Notes under the pieces: generated by a model
The model's input: the letters and a program-made list of their open reading frames with translations, nothing else
Databases searched by the model: none
Told to the model about the DNA's origin: nothing
DNA from: Owenia fusiformis
Lineage: Eukaryota; Annelida; Polychaeta; Sabellida; Oweniidae
Assembly (NCBI GenBank): GCA_903813345.2
Contig: CAIIXF020000005.1
Coordinates: 25,983,375-26,047,374, forward strand
Length of the DNA stretch: 64,000 nucleotides
Direction: 5' to 3'
Position numbers and translations under genes: made by a program
Shown here: positions 12,801-27,800 of the stretch, one piece after another
Layout of the letters: each line of letters starts with the position of its first letter
Numbering within the stretch: the stretch's first letter is position 1

Positions 12801-15800
12801 TGAAAATTTGAAATCAATTCCTTAAAAAGGTATGGCTTTAAAGGCCATAAATGGCTTCCTTGAAATACTTCCAAAAACTAATAAGTTCTAGGTTTAAATA
12901 CCAAGAGAATTTTGCTAAAAACTCATATACAATACCTTGTGTGTCTTCAGGACAGAAAATAGCTGCCTTGAAAACCCAGTATGCCCAAAATCTAATCATT
13001 CGCCATTTTATAAAAACCATTGGATCAAAGATAATCAAACCTGACATAGTATTGATTGTTCCTAATAATGTGCCTAACAATTTCTTTGATAATAACCTAA
13101 TCTATTACCAATAACATTGCATCTTAAATTGGATAATGATTTTTTCAAAGAGGTTCACAAGAACCGTATAGCATATGCTCAAAAACTAAAATCGTTTTTT
13201 TGAGTAATTGTAAGGAACATTATGAGAAAAAAGATACTGAATAAGAGACAGTCTCTCTTTACTTATGATTTCATTTTAACCTCAAGGAACCTACAGCTTA
13301 CCTGCCTTATTTATCATTATCCAATTTATAAATGTAAAATACAAATATGTATGCACAAGTGCCAAAGAAAAAGGACCAAAAATTGTTACAGAACCCAGCA
13401 AGAAAGGAATACATCATGATAGAGTAGAGTACACAATCATTAAGGAAAACAAACCCCAACTATCCCAAACCATAATCCAACGTGAAAGGAAACAATGTTT
13501 AATACCACCGTCCCCCACCATTCAAATTCTATTATGAAGATATACACTTACATACTGGAGCAAAAGATATTTACCTGAAGGGATATGAGAAGTCTAGATG
13601 TTTATCCTTTTTTGTTGCCCCACACAAAAATGAGAATGTAGAATGTCCAGAAAAACTAGTTGTTGTTGCGAATGCAAATATAGCAATAATCTGAAAATAT
13701 AAAACATAATATACTAGTACATAATTTATGATACTAAATGAAACGTGACAAGGTGAAATGTGTTTACAGGATGTCAAAGGGGATGATCCATCATGGATGA
13801 GTGACTCCTTCCGGGATGAATCTGAAAGATTGTCCTATGTTATAAAGTGAGTCTAAGATAATGCAATGTGAAATAAGAACGTAAGACAGTTCAGTTCTGT
13901 TTTTTTGCAATAATGTTTAACTATATGCATGCATGTTGTTATGCTGTTAAAATACAGTTTGGCCATGTCTTGAGGTTATAGTGGCCATGTCTTGTACAAC
14001 TAGAAGAAAAAATAACAAAAAATAACATGGATTATTTGATATAATGGAGTATAACAAATGGATTATAAGATAATCCCTTTCTTATTTTTTTCTTTTTGGA
14101 GATCAATTATGTAATATCCCCAATCTTTTTGTACATTAACCATATCAAAAAAAGTTGGTTTTACGCCAGATATTTGACCTCAAATTTGTATTGTTTTCAA
14201 TTATACTAATCCCAAGGGGACACACTTTTCCTTTTCAGAGGTAAATCATGAGTTAAAGTACATTTCAACTTAGTATTAAAAGTTGGCATAAAATGCTGCA
14301 TTTTTGGTGAAAATTGGCTTATAATTGCAGAAAATTGGTGATGATTGGTGGACAGCTTAAGAGATAATCCATTCGACTTTACTTTCATTCTTTTGCCCCT
14401 TATTGAAGATAACATATTGGCCAAACAAACGCATTTGTTTTTGTGTCAAATAATTATTAGAACTTAAGAGCTGTCTAAAAAAGCTTGCAATAACATACCT
14501 GCCCCTTTGTTTCCTTTTACCTCTAGACTTTTTTCTTTATTACCTGTCGTAAATTGAACCAACTATTTTATATAAAATTGCATGTACAGAATAATTAAAG
14601 TCAGGAAAAGACATACCATAAATAGAGTTTTAATGGTAAGAATTACCACTATCATAGTTGGAACTGCTTCAAGTATCAACACCTATTGATCCATAAATTC
14701 ATACTATCTGTATAGCTATAAATCCCAATGCTCAGTTCCATGTTAATCCATACTTTGGTTTTATTTATAATCCAGCCTGTTCAGAGATAGCGTACATTAA
14801 TGATGTGCAAATTAATAAAAATGATGCACAATTTTTATTGTTACTTGATATTGTTATATTTAGTGGTTAATATATAATTTCATCTTATTTAAAAAACCTA
14901 CTTCAATTTACAATATCTTTTTCTCTCATTTAGAGATTACAATACAATGTTCTATTTTTCATATGGAAATGATTTTTCGTTTTGAAAGCGCTCATATAAA
15001 ACACCTTTGCTTCTTGTCATATCAAGACTCCTGATATTCGGAATATATCCTACAATGCTCTGTTCTAGTAATGAAAGTGATCACATCTCAACACTGCAGA
15101 GGCTAACAATGTGGGATATTCGTAAAGCCTGATTGGTGAAATTAAATATTCACTTATTTTAATGCGAATTACAGAAAAATTACCTTAAGATGTAAACATG
15201 CAGTTCATGGTTCATTTCTTCTTTGCATTTATAGTTTTCATATTCCTTTTTTATTTTTTTGTAAAATGTGATTTACTACCCCTCTTTACCAGGCTTAACA
15301 ATGGATATTGAGTGGAATGTGTATGGCTCCCAAAGGACCCTGTATCTACAAGGTATAGAGCTAAGAGGGGAATATAATATAGTGGCTTAAGTTAAAGGGA
15401 TATTGTGATTTATAGAGGATAAAATGGTTTAAAATAACACTTTACGTGATTGCCTGGTCTATAACACCTTCCCTGGTAAACCTATTTTCAAAATATGCAT
15501 GAAGATCCATTCAAAGTCGATGTTTGACCATTAAAAAATCCAAATTTAGACTGAGGATTGAAATTGTTCAAAGGACTTTAATTTTCTCAGTAGACCGGAA
15601 GTAAATTTATGAGTTGAGTAAATGTTGATAATGATCTTTTTATGAAGCGGGGAAGTCAAAACAGTACTATTAGAATTCATTGTAAGTATTCGAAGATAAT
15701 TTAGAAGCATTTAAATTCGAATCCACAACAAAAGTGAATTAACTGAAATCTGTATACATCTTCATCTTCTTCGTGGACGTCACAGAACACACTTCCAGTT

Positions 15801-18800
15801 TAGTAATCAATGATTTTATCGATCAAAAAATATTTTTTTATGAATTCGTCTGATATCTGCTTAAATATGGTATCTATATCTGTGTTGATTGTTAAATGAC
15901 AAAATGGGTTGGGTAAAGAATGTGTCAAAGTCATTTGATCTCAAGCAATATTTTGTCATTTCTGTCGCCTAGAATTTCTTTAACCAACAAAAATATTGAA
16001 CCAAATATAGCAGATCTATCTTAAAAATGGGATTTGTAAGATAAGTACACAGTGTATGTTTTGTCATCAGTGCATTGAAATGTAGACCCAAAGAGAGTTC
16101 CTGAGTTATAAAGAAAAAAGGGATGGTAAGAGAGTATTAAATGTTTGAAGCAATTCTCTCCTAAGAGCAATTGCCTTTGTTATTTTTTTTGATTTTTGAT
16201 ATCTGATCAAATATAGTGGAAGTAAATGAAGATTTAATATGCAGAAATGTCCAAGTTATTCTTTAAAGGTGATTTTTTCACTTTTTGCAAGATAACCTTT
16301 AAGATTAAAGGATTATCCAGAACTAAAGTAAAAACTGTTAGACTTGGGGAGGGGGGGGGGGTCGAGGCCCTGGCCAAAATTCTTTCAAAATCATGCAGTT
16401 TTTCACCATTCTGAGCACTTTTGACATGATTTTGGTATTTTTGGGCCAAAGTTGTCAAAAGTGACTACCCTGGCATCAGCCTATAAATTTTGAGCCAAAT
16501 CCATCAACCAGCATTTAGTTATTTCCCAGACAGATATACGTATTGATGAATGGACAGTAGAATGGATGACTTCTCTATACCCCTCTATCTAGTTCTACCT
16601 CTACTCCCTTTAATTTAAAGTATTCAGGTACACTAAGGATGATATATCACAAAGACCTTGGTTCTCTAGCCTCTGTCATCCAGAGCACAATGTAAATTAT
16701 CTAACATTGTTGTCATGGTTACATCATGAAATACAACTGAAACCCAGAAATCTAATCTCAGATATCTCTGAAACACAACCTGGTGAAACATGATGAGTAA
16801 AGCAGCATTATTTCATGGCCTATACAGCATAAATATCAGATTTTAATGATGAAAAATGATTTAAAGCTAGAGTTATCGCAGATAGTCCATCATACTCACA
16901 TCAGGGATGCAATTCCAATCTCTTTATATTCTAATATTTATCAGACTTAATGCAGTATGTCGCTACGTTACTGTTATTAGATGCAATTGGTTTAGTGCTA
17001 CCTAACATCCAAGAACCTCCTTGATCAAACAATGTGTCTTGTTTTTGAGAATAATACTTTCATAATTGCAATTTTTCAAGAGAAAATTTTCAAGACTTTT
17101 TGCCTTTGGACAACCCTCATAGAATATTGTTATAAACAAAAAGGTAACGTAATTTGCTTCTAGTAATTCCTAGGCAAGATAGTGACAATAGACTAAGGAA
17201 AATGCATGTTTTATGAGGGACACCTTTGACCATTAGAGAAAAGTCCTATTTTCTGGAATATACTAATTAAAACCTGATTGATTCAAAAACAAGTACAATG
17301 TTCTCATGGGGTGGGATCAGAAGATTTGTCTATTATTGGGATCAAGTTATTTTTGTAAAAACACCAACATTTATTCTTTAACTCATATGTTTTGCTAATC
17401 TGAAGAAAATAACCTACTCCATGCAATGGGTATATCATTTGGGGATACCTTTTTCTTTTCTTTTTAGTCCAATAACTCAGCTAGGAGTTGTAGCTATCGA
17501 AAACAGCGATACCATATCATACTCTGGAAGAGCTATGGGGCTCTTTTGTAATTTTTCCAAAAGAAATTAGAAAAACAGCAATTCCACGGAGTAGCAAATC
17601 CCACCGAACAAAACATGTTTTGATAAATAGCGGCACTATAAAACTTGAGCCAAATCCATCCACTGGTATTTGAATTATCAAAGATTATGTTTTATGAAAC
17701 ATGGTTGCCATTTTGAAATTCAGCTGTCATCTTTAGATTTCTTCTTTAGCAGAGCTCCTATGTCCCAAAGCATCAGCATATAGAATTATATCCAAATCAG
17801 TCTACATGTACTTGATTTATTTAGATTACATATTTAATGAAAAATGGTGGAGATTTTGATAAATAGCAGCCACCTTAAAAATTTCTTCTCGGCAGAACTC
17901 CTTTATCTCTAGGCATCAGTATATAAAATTTGAAGTAAATCCGTCCAATGGTATTTGAGTTATCAAAGATCACCTTTTTTTATGAAAAATGGCGGCCATT
18001 TTAAAATTCAGCTGACACCTTTGAAATTTCTTCTAAAGCAGATCTCCTTTTTCCCTAAACATCAGCATATTAAGTTGGAACCAAATGCATCCACTGGTAT
18101 TTGAGTTATCAATGACTACGTTTTTTACCAAAAATGGTGGCCATTTTGAAATTCAGTGGCCATCTTGAAAATGTCTTCTTGAGCAGAACTTCTTTGTCTC
18201 TAGGCATCAGCATATAGAATTTGAACCAAATCCATCAACTGGTATTTGAGTTATCAAAAGGTTACGTTCTTTTATGAAAAATGGCGGCCATTTTGAAATT
18301 AAGCTACCATCTTGAATATCCCTTCTCGAGCAGAGCTCCTATGTCCCTGGCATCAGCATGTAAAATTTGAACCAAATCCATTGAATGGTATTTGAGTTAT
18401 CAAAGATTATATTTTTTCTGATTAGTGGCCATATTGAAAATTTCTTCTCGAGCGGTGGTTCTACACCAATAAGGCATAAGCCTATAAAATTTGAACGAGA
18501 TCTGTCAACCAGTATTTGAGTTATTGCCCGGACACACGAACGGACGGACAAACAGACGGACGAATGGACGGATGGACGAACGGCTTTTCTATATCCCCCT
18601 CGAACTTCGTTCGGTGGGATAACAATGTTACATTTTCTTGTCCACAGAACAGGACATTGAATTTATTTCAGCAATGAATCTTAGTTCACTAACTGAGATA
18701 CATACATAACAAGTTCCTTCTAAAATATGACCATTCTTATAACTAATAGATAAGATACATTACCATCATTAAAGCAAGGATTTGGTTGGATGTGGATTAT

Positions 18801-21800
18801 TTATCACGGTCATAAAATCTGTTATTAAAACAGGTAGTTATAATATATGGCTGTAAATTCAGCCTACAATCTGTAGGAATATAACCTTTCATGACTGCTT
18901 CCTGACAAATATGCTATCCCAAAGGAGTATGGTAAAATTCAAAAAATTAATGAATACTGACATGTTCACTGGGGGGTATCGTGATGCAACAACACTGTGT
19001 TGTTGCATCAAGATGGCCAGACTTCCGGTGATAGATTTTCGTACGATATTTTGTTTTCCCAATTTAAACCCATTTCTAGGACGAGTTGCTCAATAATCAT
19101 ACACGTGCAGTTAGCTCATGATCTATATTTTAAAAAACTCTCATTAGTATGCATGTAGCATCATCAAGAAGCGAGAAATTCGCGGTTTTAATTCCTCACT
19201 ATTGATGCAACAACACCACTCTGTTTATTATCGATGATGCAACAACACCAATGTGCTGATGCAAAAACGCCAATATAATGTATCATTGAATATCAAGAGA
19301 AACTGTTTTATGTTCTGTTTATAGGTGTTGGTCGGGACATGAATAAAACGCGTGAGTGCGTGGTTCATGAATGAAACGTATTTTGTTTGGTTCCTTAATG
19401 TATTTGTCTTTATCAAAGTTAAAAGGATATACAAGGTAAACTAAATACATAGGCTAAGTATTGAATCCCCGGGAGCCAACCTCATTCGTATTGTATCTGA
19501 AAAATAAAGATTATTCATTTTCTAAATTAAATCCCCTTGATTTACCGTATCGTATGGAAATTGTTTACAAAGAACTAATATAACTAGACTTTGGAAATTG
19601 AACAAGTTCAATTTCAGACTCCAGATCTGGACTTTTTTAAGCCGAGTCATCCAGAAAAAGATGGATGGATGGATGAAATAGGAAGGAGGGATAGGACAGA
19701 ATAGGATGGAACGATAGGAGAGAATAGAGAAGAAAGATAGGATAGAATAGCAAGGAAGGATAAGATAGGAAGGATAGGAAGGAAAGGATAGGAAGGATAA
19801 ATAGGAAGGAGCGGATAGGGATAAAAGGGATAGGATAGGAAGGATAGGATAGAATAAGAAGGAACGATAGGATAGAATAGTAGGATATGATAGGAAGGAT
19901 GGATGGAAGGATGGATGGATTTTTTAACATTTTCTTCGCTACTCTTGACTTTCTATCAGGATACCATCAGATCGATTTTTCTCGCAATTTCAAAACGCCA
20001 TAACTTCCGAACCGGAAGTTGGATCGAAATTTGGTTTGCAGATTCTGATTTCTGAGAAAATTCTATTCTTCATTCATAACTCAAACGTTAAATTTGGAGA
20101 ATTTTTTATTTTTACCTACTTTTTGGACACTTTATCTCAAAAGTGGGTTAAAATACTTTCTGACGGCAAAAGGCTAACACTATTCAGTACACTCTTGGCT
20201 ACATGTATACACGATTTCGAAGAATATAATTGAATTGTAGTGTCAGAATCACAAAAATAAGGAAAACTTTGAATTTGACCTAGATTTTGACCTAGACATT
20301 TTTGGGTCCAAATTTTGAAGCTAGATTGCTTTTGAGGTACTCTTCATTTAAAGGATTTCATTAAATTAAGCTGTACTCGGTCGTATATATGTCGTATTTT
20401 ACACTTCAAAATTTTGTTTTCCCCATTGACTTAACATGGGCACCAAATTTAACGATTTTGAGTTTTCAAAACGCCATAACTTCCGATGAGTGTTGGTTTA
20501 ATGATATTGCAGTTATACAATGCTATTATATAGAATGAGGTTATTTACTGAGAGGGATTCAATATTGATTTTATTCCGGGACACATTATGATATTTCCCG
20601 AGGGCCCAGGGGGAATCTGGGATTACTGTACCCCTATCAATTTACCTTTTCGGGACCTAAATCCTATTACCTACCTTTTAACAATCGGGGAGAACGAATC
20701 CAAAGAGAAAAATACTTCTACATGTGCGCTGTGCAAGATTTTCCAATAGCTGGTCGTGTTTACCGAGAACGAAAGATGTCTGTCCACCATTTGAATGATA
20801 CTAACGGGTATCAGGGTCATCAAGCTATGGAACAGGGGTTTATGATAATAGATTGGGTTACTATAGCTTGCAATGTTTGAACTATTGAACTATGAACTAT
20901 TGAACTATGTTATAAAACAACTTCCAGTACATTATGATATTTAAAAGTATAAATTTTTGAAAATACATATAAAGAATCTTCGCCCGCAGGACGTGTATTT
21001 TGAATGCCTGAGAAGAACGCAAATGGGTACTGGCCCGGTATTGCAATAGTAGCATTTAAAAATCTGTTCCTCTCGAGATTTATGGTCTTCTGAAATTATA
21101 CTATTAATTGGTGTTGTTGCATCATTGCTCAAATCTAGAGGAGTGTTGTTGCATCTTCGGTTTGGTGTTGTTGCATCAATAGTGAGGAACTAAAACCGTG
21201 AACTTCTTGCTTCTTGATGATGCTACATGTATACTAATGACAGTTTCTTTAAATATAGATCGTGCGCTAACTTCACGTGTATGGTTATTGAGAAACTCGT
21301 CCTAGAAATGGGTTTAAATTGGGGAAACAACATATCTTACGAAAATCTATTACTGAAAGTCTGGCCATCTTGATGCAACAACACGGTGTTGTTGCATCAC
21401 GATACCCCCCAGTGATGTTGACACAGGTTTTCACAATTACGGGAAGTATATGACAGTTTGTCCATCTTTACATATCTCCTGGGAATAGGCATTAATCTGA
21501 AATAAGATAAATGAGTATTAAAAAGGACCTTACAATCCAAACATCAGCATCAGTTCTGTCTTTTGCTGATGTATGTTATTTACGACATAGATACATCAGG
21601 CTTGTAGTCAGCTTTTGCCAGGGAGGGGAGTCACTTTTTTAAAAATTCCAGGGGTGTTCACTTTTGACAAATTTGGTCTAAAATGACCAAAATCACTTAA
21701 AATTTGTTCAGACTGGTGAAAAACTGCATGATTTTAGAAGAACTTTTGGCCAGGGCGAGGTTGACCGAATCCCCAATGGCTATTGGCTCAATACAGGTAC

Positions 21801-24800
21801 GTTGAAATAAGCAATTTCTGTGGTGCTTGCTAACCCGTGATTCTGTTGAACATTAAAAAAACTAAAAACTTCACACATAACATGGTTCAACCTCAAATTG
21901 AACTGAAATTGAATAAAGAATCAATCTGATTGTTAATAGGTAAGATCCCAGTTAGATTGTTTCTTCAGTCTTGGCTCCAGGACAATAAAAACTCTATAAA
22001 TGTTACAAAAATCAATGGCGGTTTGTTCCTCAAACTGCAGGCAAACACGGAAATCTTAGATCTTACTACAAAATGATGAGGCACTTATTTACTTAAGTTG
22101 AGAAGGATGGATTTAAAGCTTTTGACGTCTTTCTAATCAATAAGACACATGCTAGAACTCCTAGAGATTGCAACTGAAATTGAACAAGTTATTGCCATTT
22201 GAAGATTTACATGTAATCCTTTCTATAGAGCTAATCTGTGATATCACTTGAATCTACAAAGCGCTAGTCTCTAAGAGTCCAATGTTATTTATATCATCCT
22301 TGTCTTTTACAATACCTTAGGCTACAACTGTTGAATAATATATAGGACGATCTAATAATTCAAAAGGAGGAATACAATAAGTGGTTTGGTTACTGATTTA
22401 TATAGACTCGATGTGAATGATAAAAAGTGAAACTGCAATAGGATTTATTAAGCATTATTTGTCAATTATGTAAAAAATGATGTTTGATGAGAACTCAAAA
22501 CATTTTGATATTCTACTGCAAACAAAATCTGAAATAATTCTCAACTGTACCTCATATTTAGGCAAAATATGAATTTCTGATTTAAAAAAACTCTGCATTT
22601 ACGAGAACAAATGATAGTAGAATAGATATGGGAAAATAATATAATTAAAATATAAATGCATAGTTAAAATTGTAACTCTTAAACACCAAATATGGTCCCT
22701 GCATACAATTGAAAAAAATAGTTCCTATTAACGACATAACTGCAGGATGGATGAACAAATGAGCAGCAGGAATAGCAATAGCTCAGAATGTTAGCCACAA
22801 GGATAAAGATTCTAAGTAATAAATTGGCTTGTTTTTCTGTTCGAGTAATTTCCCTATGCTTTTCTGTGTAAACAATTTATCTCCAATCTCTCCTCTAATC
22901 AAATGGAAATTGGTCATTCTTTACAAATCAGAGACATTACTGAATGCGGCAGTTTTCATCACTTCAAATCAAGCATCTCTAAGGTTTCTTTCCTGGACAA
23001 TCAGTGATGTCCCATTAGAATCGCTTTATCTATATAAATCTTTTATTGACTCAATGACCATGTCATGTAAATGACATATCAGTCACTACAGTGTACAAAA
23101 AATTACAAACTACAATTACTATATATTACAAAACTACTTTACATCGGTTTCACATGTCAGGGTATGATAACAGAATATCAGTGTGGTGTATCCACATACC
23201 TTTGGTTTATCAAATGAGACCAACTTACATGTATGGGCACTGCATTGCTGATACACTGAGAAAATCAAGAGAACAACCAACTGTCAGAATTAAATGCAAT
23301 TTGAGCTTTCCACCACCAAAGATAATTTTCTGTCAAGTTCCTCACCTGTCACATGACTTAAACACAGGCAGCCAATCAGATCTGTATACAGTCATGAAAT
23401 TGACACTGTATTACTTAGGAGTTGGTACCTGACAGTTGGTAAGTAGATGGACGAACCCGATTTACATGTAATGCAAAAATATTAGAGAGTTACTTTAGTT
23501 GCCTCTTAAAGGGATGTGCGGGAAAAACTCTCCATCATTGGCTATAGTAAAAATACAATGTAAAGAATATTATAAGGCATACTTACTACTTGAATAAGCT
23601 TTATAAATCCCCTAGGTTCTTTAATAGCATAGGTGTTTAGCCCTGTGGCCAACTGAAAACACAGAAAATATATGTTAATCGGAAAAGAGCACAAGTGAAA
23701 TGATTTTATTTCTCCGTGTGGCTTTGAGGAACAAATGGACAACTTTTTTAGTTTTCTTGTGCTCAATTATTTCATCTCTAAATGGAATGATTTTTTCAGT
23801 AGAAGAGTCTTACTCCTAAATGTGGACAAGGATATACAAAACACAACATATAAATACACATGTATGGAAGTTACAATTACAAACATGCCTCTAATATCTA
23901 GGTTTTAAAGGATCTATTTACTATTTAATCACAGATTCCAGACAGATATATTGTAGTAGTATCAGTAGCTCAACAATCATTCCGGAAGAAATTCCTGAAA
24001 TATTTTAAATTGTTATTTAGAACTACCATACTGATGTTACTGCAAAATATCTAACTTGAATCAATACTTGTGTTTTTAATATAAATTGATAAATGGGTAC
24101 TATGAAGACCATGGCAAACTAAATGTAAAAGATACTGCATAAAATTAATATATTCCCAGTATGATCCCTTTCACCATATCTGAAAACATAGTGATTGTGA
24201 ATAACACTTGGCTAAACTTTAATGTGAATTTGTTAAACCTACTACCGATTAGAAACAGAGGATATCTTCTGGGAAGATCAAGATATTTTGCAAAGAATTT
24301 ATGAGGTTAGGTCTCTCTTCAAAATTAACTTCAGACTTCAAAAGTTCAATGTCTAACTAAATTCTATTTTGTGAATTTTTTCATCTATTTTCTCTATTGA
24401 CCCCCCCCCCCTCCGGCCTCCATTTATAAACTAAATAAGACATTAACATGGAAAATGTCCCCACCTGCCATTTTTTAAACCTGCAACCGATTGGAAACAG
24501 AGGATATCTTCTGAGAAGATCAAGATATTTTGCAAAGAATTTATGAGATTAGGCCTCTCTCCAAAATTAACTTTGGCTGCAAAAGTTCAATGTCTAACTA
24601 AATTCTATTTTGTCAATTTTTTCATTTATTTTCTCTATTGACCCCCCCCCCCCCTCCCCTCTATAAACTAAATAAGGCATTATGGAAAATTCCACCACCT
24701 GCCATTTGTTACAGATCCCAATCATCACCTGTCGAATGCCAAGTGCAGACCATTGTGGTGGTGACCTAACTGGGAGAAAGGTGATTGAAGAGTTTGTGTC

Positions 24801-27800
24801 TTTGAAAACAGACATCACTGATTGTCCACACAAGGGTGTATTTAGGCAATTCCTAAAGTACACTGTAAATTGAATAATCTTAGATGTTGCTTTAACTTCC
24901 TGTTCCCCAAAGAAGATTTAGTATAATTTACCTTTTTTATCAGACATTGAACTTTTGAAACATCCCCTAATGCATCTTCATTTACATTACTGAACTATAC
25001 AGGAGTGAAAAATTAAAAAAGTTAAAATATCACAAATTTTGAGAAGATATTACAATGTTGCTCAATTATTTATTACTTCAAATTTTATCAATGTAAATGC
25101 ATTTTGAAAGTAATCATTGTTTATGTGATTCAGTGCAATGTGTATGCTTTCCCACCATTGTAATAAAATATGAAAGTGAAAATAATGTTATATCCCATAC
25201 CTACTGAGGTTCCAAACATGTAATTTGCAATAAAATATAACATATCTAGGGAGTGGGGTGAATATTTTTATATCCTATCCCGCTATTGCCGAGATCTGGG
25301 GCATTCAGCTGTATCAATCCCAGTCCCACAAGTTTTTACATTGATTTTTTTAATATTCATTTTGAAACTTTAAAAATGAAATTTTTCACCATTTTTGAAA
25401 AAATGTTATTTTAAAAAAAATTTCTTAAAATTATATCAAATAAAAATCTGTTATTTTGAATAGAAGTAGAAGGTAGAATGTATCAAAGAAGCCCAATAGG
25501 TATAGGATAAATCTGTTATAAATGTATGTGGTTGGTTTGGATACAGGGTTTATCCTAAGGGAAATATGTGTATCACAGATTTTCCAATAATGATGATATA
25601 TATCTGCAGGATATTATGTTCTGTTAGTCATGATATAACTCAGGTTTTATGCAACACCACTTACTCCATCTATTACTCCAGATACCATCAAAGGAATCTA
25701 CAAGTTTAGTAACATAATATAACAGCAACAAGAGCATAATTTGGTAAAACAATAAAATGTAACACAGTAACAATAACATATATACAATAATACATCATCT
25801 ATGTCAACACATATTTAAATCATAAGAAAATCAAATGAACATGTAGTTAAAATGCCAATATTTTCCTCATTTTCCAAATGTGTAAAATGTTCATATTCTC
25901 AATTAGCTGGAGAGATCACATGGCTGTTTAATTTATATGACAAAAAACAACTAGATTCATTTTGATACTGCAATTAAAGAGCAAAATGTCCACCTTGTAA
26001 ATTACCCAGCATACCCAAAACCTAAGCAGACCTTTACACTCCTCTGCTTTTGCATTTGTAAAAAGTTAGACAAATGAAAAGTTAGATTCCTAACAAAATG
26101 AAGACAATATGCTGCTTCTCACGATCGATAAAATTAGCGAGAACAACACATAAACAATCTCAGTAACTAAGTGCTAGTATCTATTATCCTTCACGTAAGA
26201 ACTAACAAGCCAGATAACAAATTAACGTATGATATATCACAAAATGATTAATAAATATTGATCTAGCCTTGCATCAAGCCTGTATATTTATGCCATCCCC
26301 CAAAACACCTGCACTGGTAAAGGAAATTATTTGAATAGGACCAAAGGCAAGGTGCAAGACTTATATTCGATCACTAAAATTTGATAATTATATAAAATAT
26401 ATTGGTCAACTTATTTATTAAGGATGCAGTACCGGGTCGGTTTTCACGTCTGTTTGCGCAGGTTTGACTTCCGGTTTGAGAAAGCTAGCTCCCAAGAACG
26501 TCATTTTCGCATTTAGTCTTATTCAAAAATTATAGTTTATTTCAATAATGGTGTTTCCAGAAAAGAATTAAATTGCAAACATTTTATCAAGCATATTTTA
26601 TCCCTTTCACTTTTATGGGAAAACTTGTTCTTGAGTCGCAATTAGTGGATACGAAAACCAGGGTTCGAAAGGTGCCAGCTCTATTGAAAACTCAAAAGAG
26701 TAAAAAGATTCATTTTGGGTGGGTAAAATAATTTTTTTATTTTGTAATTACCAGACGGTCAATCCTCTTCATATTGCACTTGGATGATGATAACATGATA
26801 GTGATACATTGTAAAAAATATGAGCAAAATCTAATGTCTGGAACTTTTTCTACGCTGACCTGGTACTGCATCTTTAAAACAAACGGTTCACCATCACCAC
26901 AAGAAGATCAATATTCCAAGTAAATTAATAGTTTACACAAATCGTTTTTTGAAAACCTTGAGAAAATGTAAAGAACAAATAGAATAGAAAAAATGGAATA
27001 GAAATATAATTTAACATCTTTAGCCTTGTCTTTTTGAAAATTCCTGAAAATCAAAGTAGCCAAATATAAGTATGCTACATATATTGATATCTGTGTTGGG
27101 TGGAAGTGAAACCAACATAACATATCTCAATAAACTATAACACATGTATATCATCAAGAAAATAGTTACATGTCCATCATCATCTAGGCGATTGTTATAG
27201 CTGGAGTGATCCTCTAAATCCAGATCAGTACCAGCATGCAGCAGTGACCTCTATTCATAGACGAAGAAGATAAAAATAGATAGTTGTACAATCAGTATAA
27301 TGTAGCTTATTAATCACAACACAAAAAAAGTTACAAATTCCTACTTAAGAGAGATGTTGTTGTCATGACAACAAGTGTAAGGAGATGGTCTGTTAAATAT
27401 AGAGGAACAGATTAATTGGCTCAATTCTCTTGTTTTTGTAGGTACATGTACTTTGTTCACCGTAATGGTGAACAGTATAATATAAAATCATACATTCAAT
27501 AGGAATAGTCTTCAGTTACAATGTGTTGAACTTCTAAACATTAAACACATTGGTCCATTTTTGTATTATTGACATTCAACAGTTATTGTTTCGGATGAAT
27601 GATTCTGAATAAAATTGATAGTCAAGAAACCAATAGCCAGCATTACATATAATTACTTCGAACTAGAAGGTACAAATATGTAATTTGGCAAATGATATTT
27701 AATATCACAGCATGTAAAAATAATTTTGACTTTTCTAGTTTCCCTTAAAATGATATAAATTGATTGACCAAGATTTGTTTCTTCATATGGTTTAACTCAA

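Noticed and set aside
19637-19930. 97-codon hydrophobic Ile/Leu/Ser/Pro-rich frame resembling a membrane protein
   Set aside because: Pure translation of the purine-rich simple repeat.
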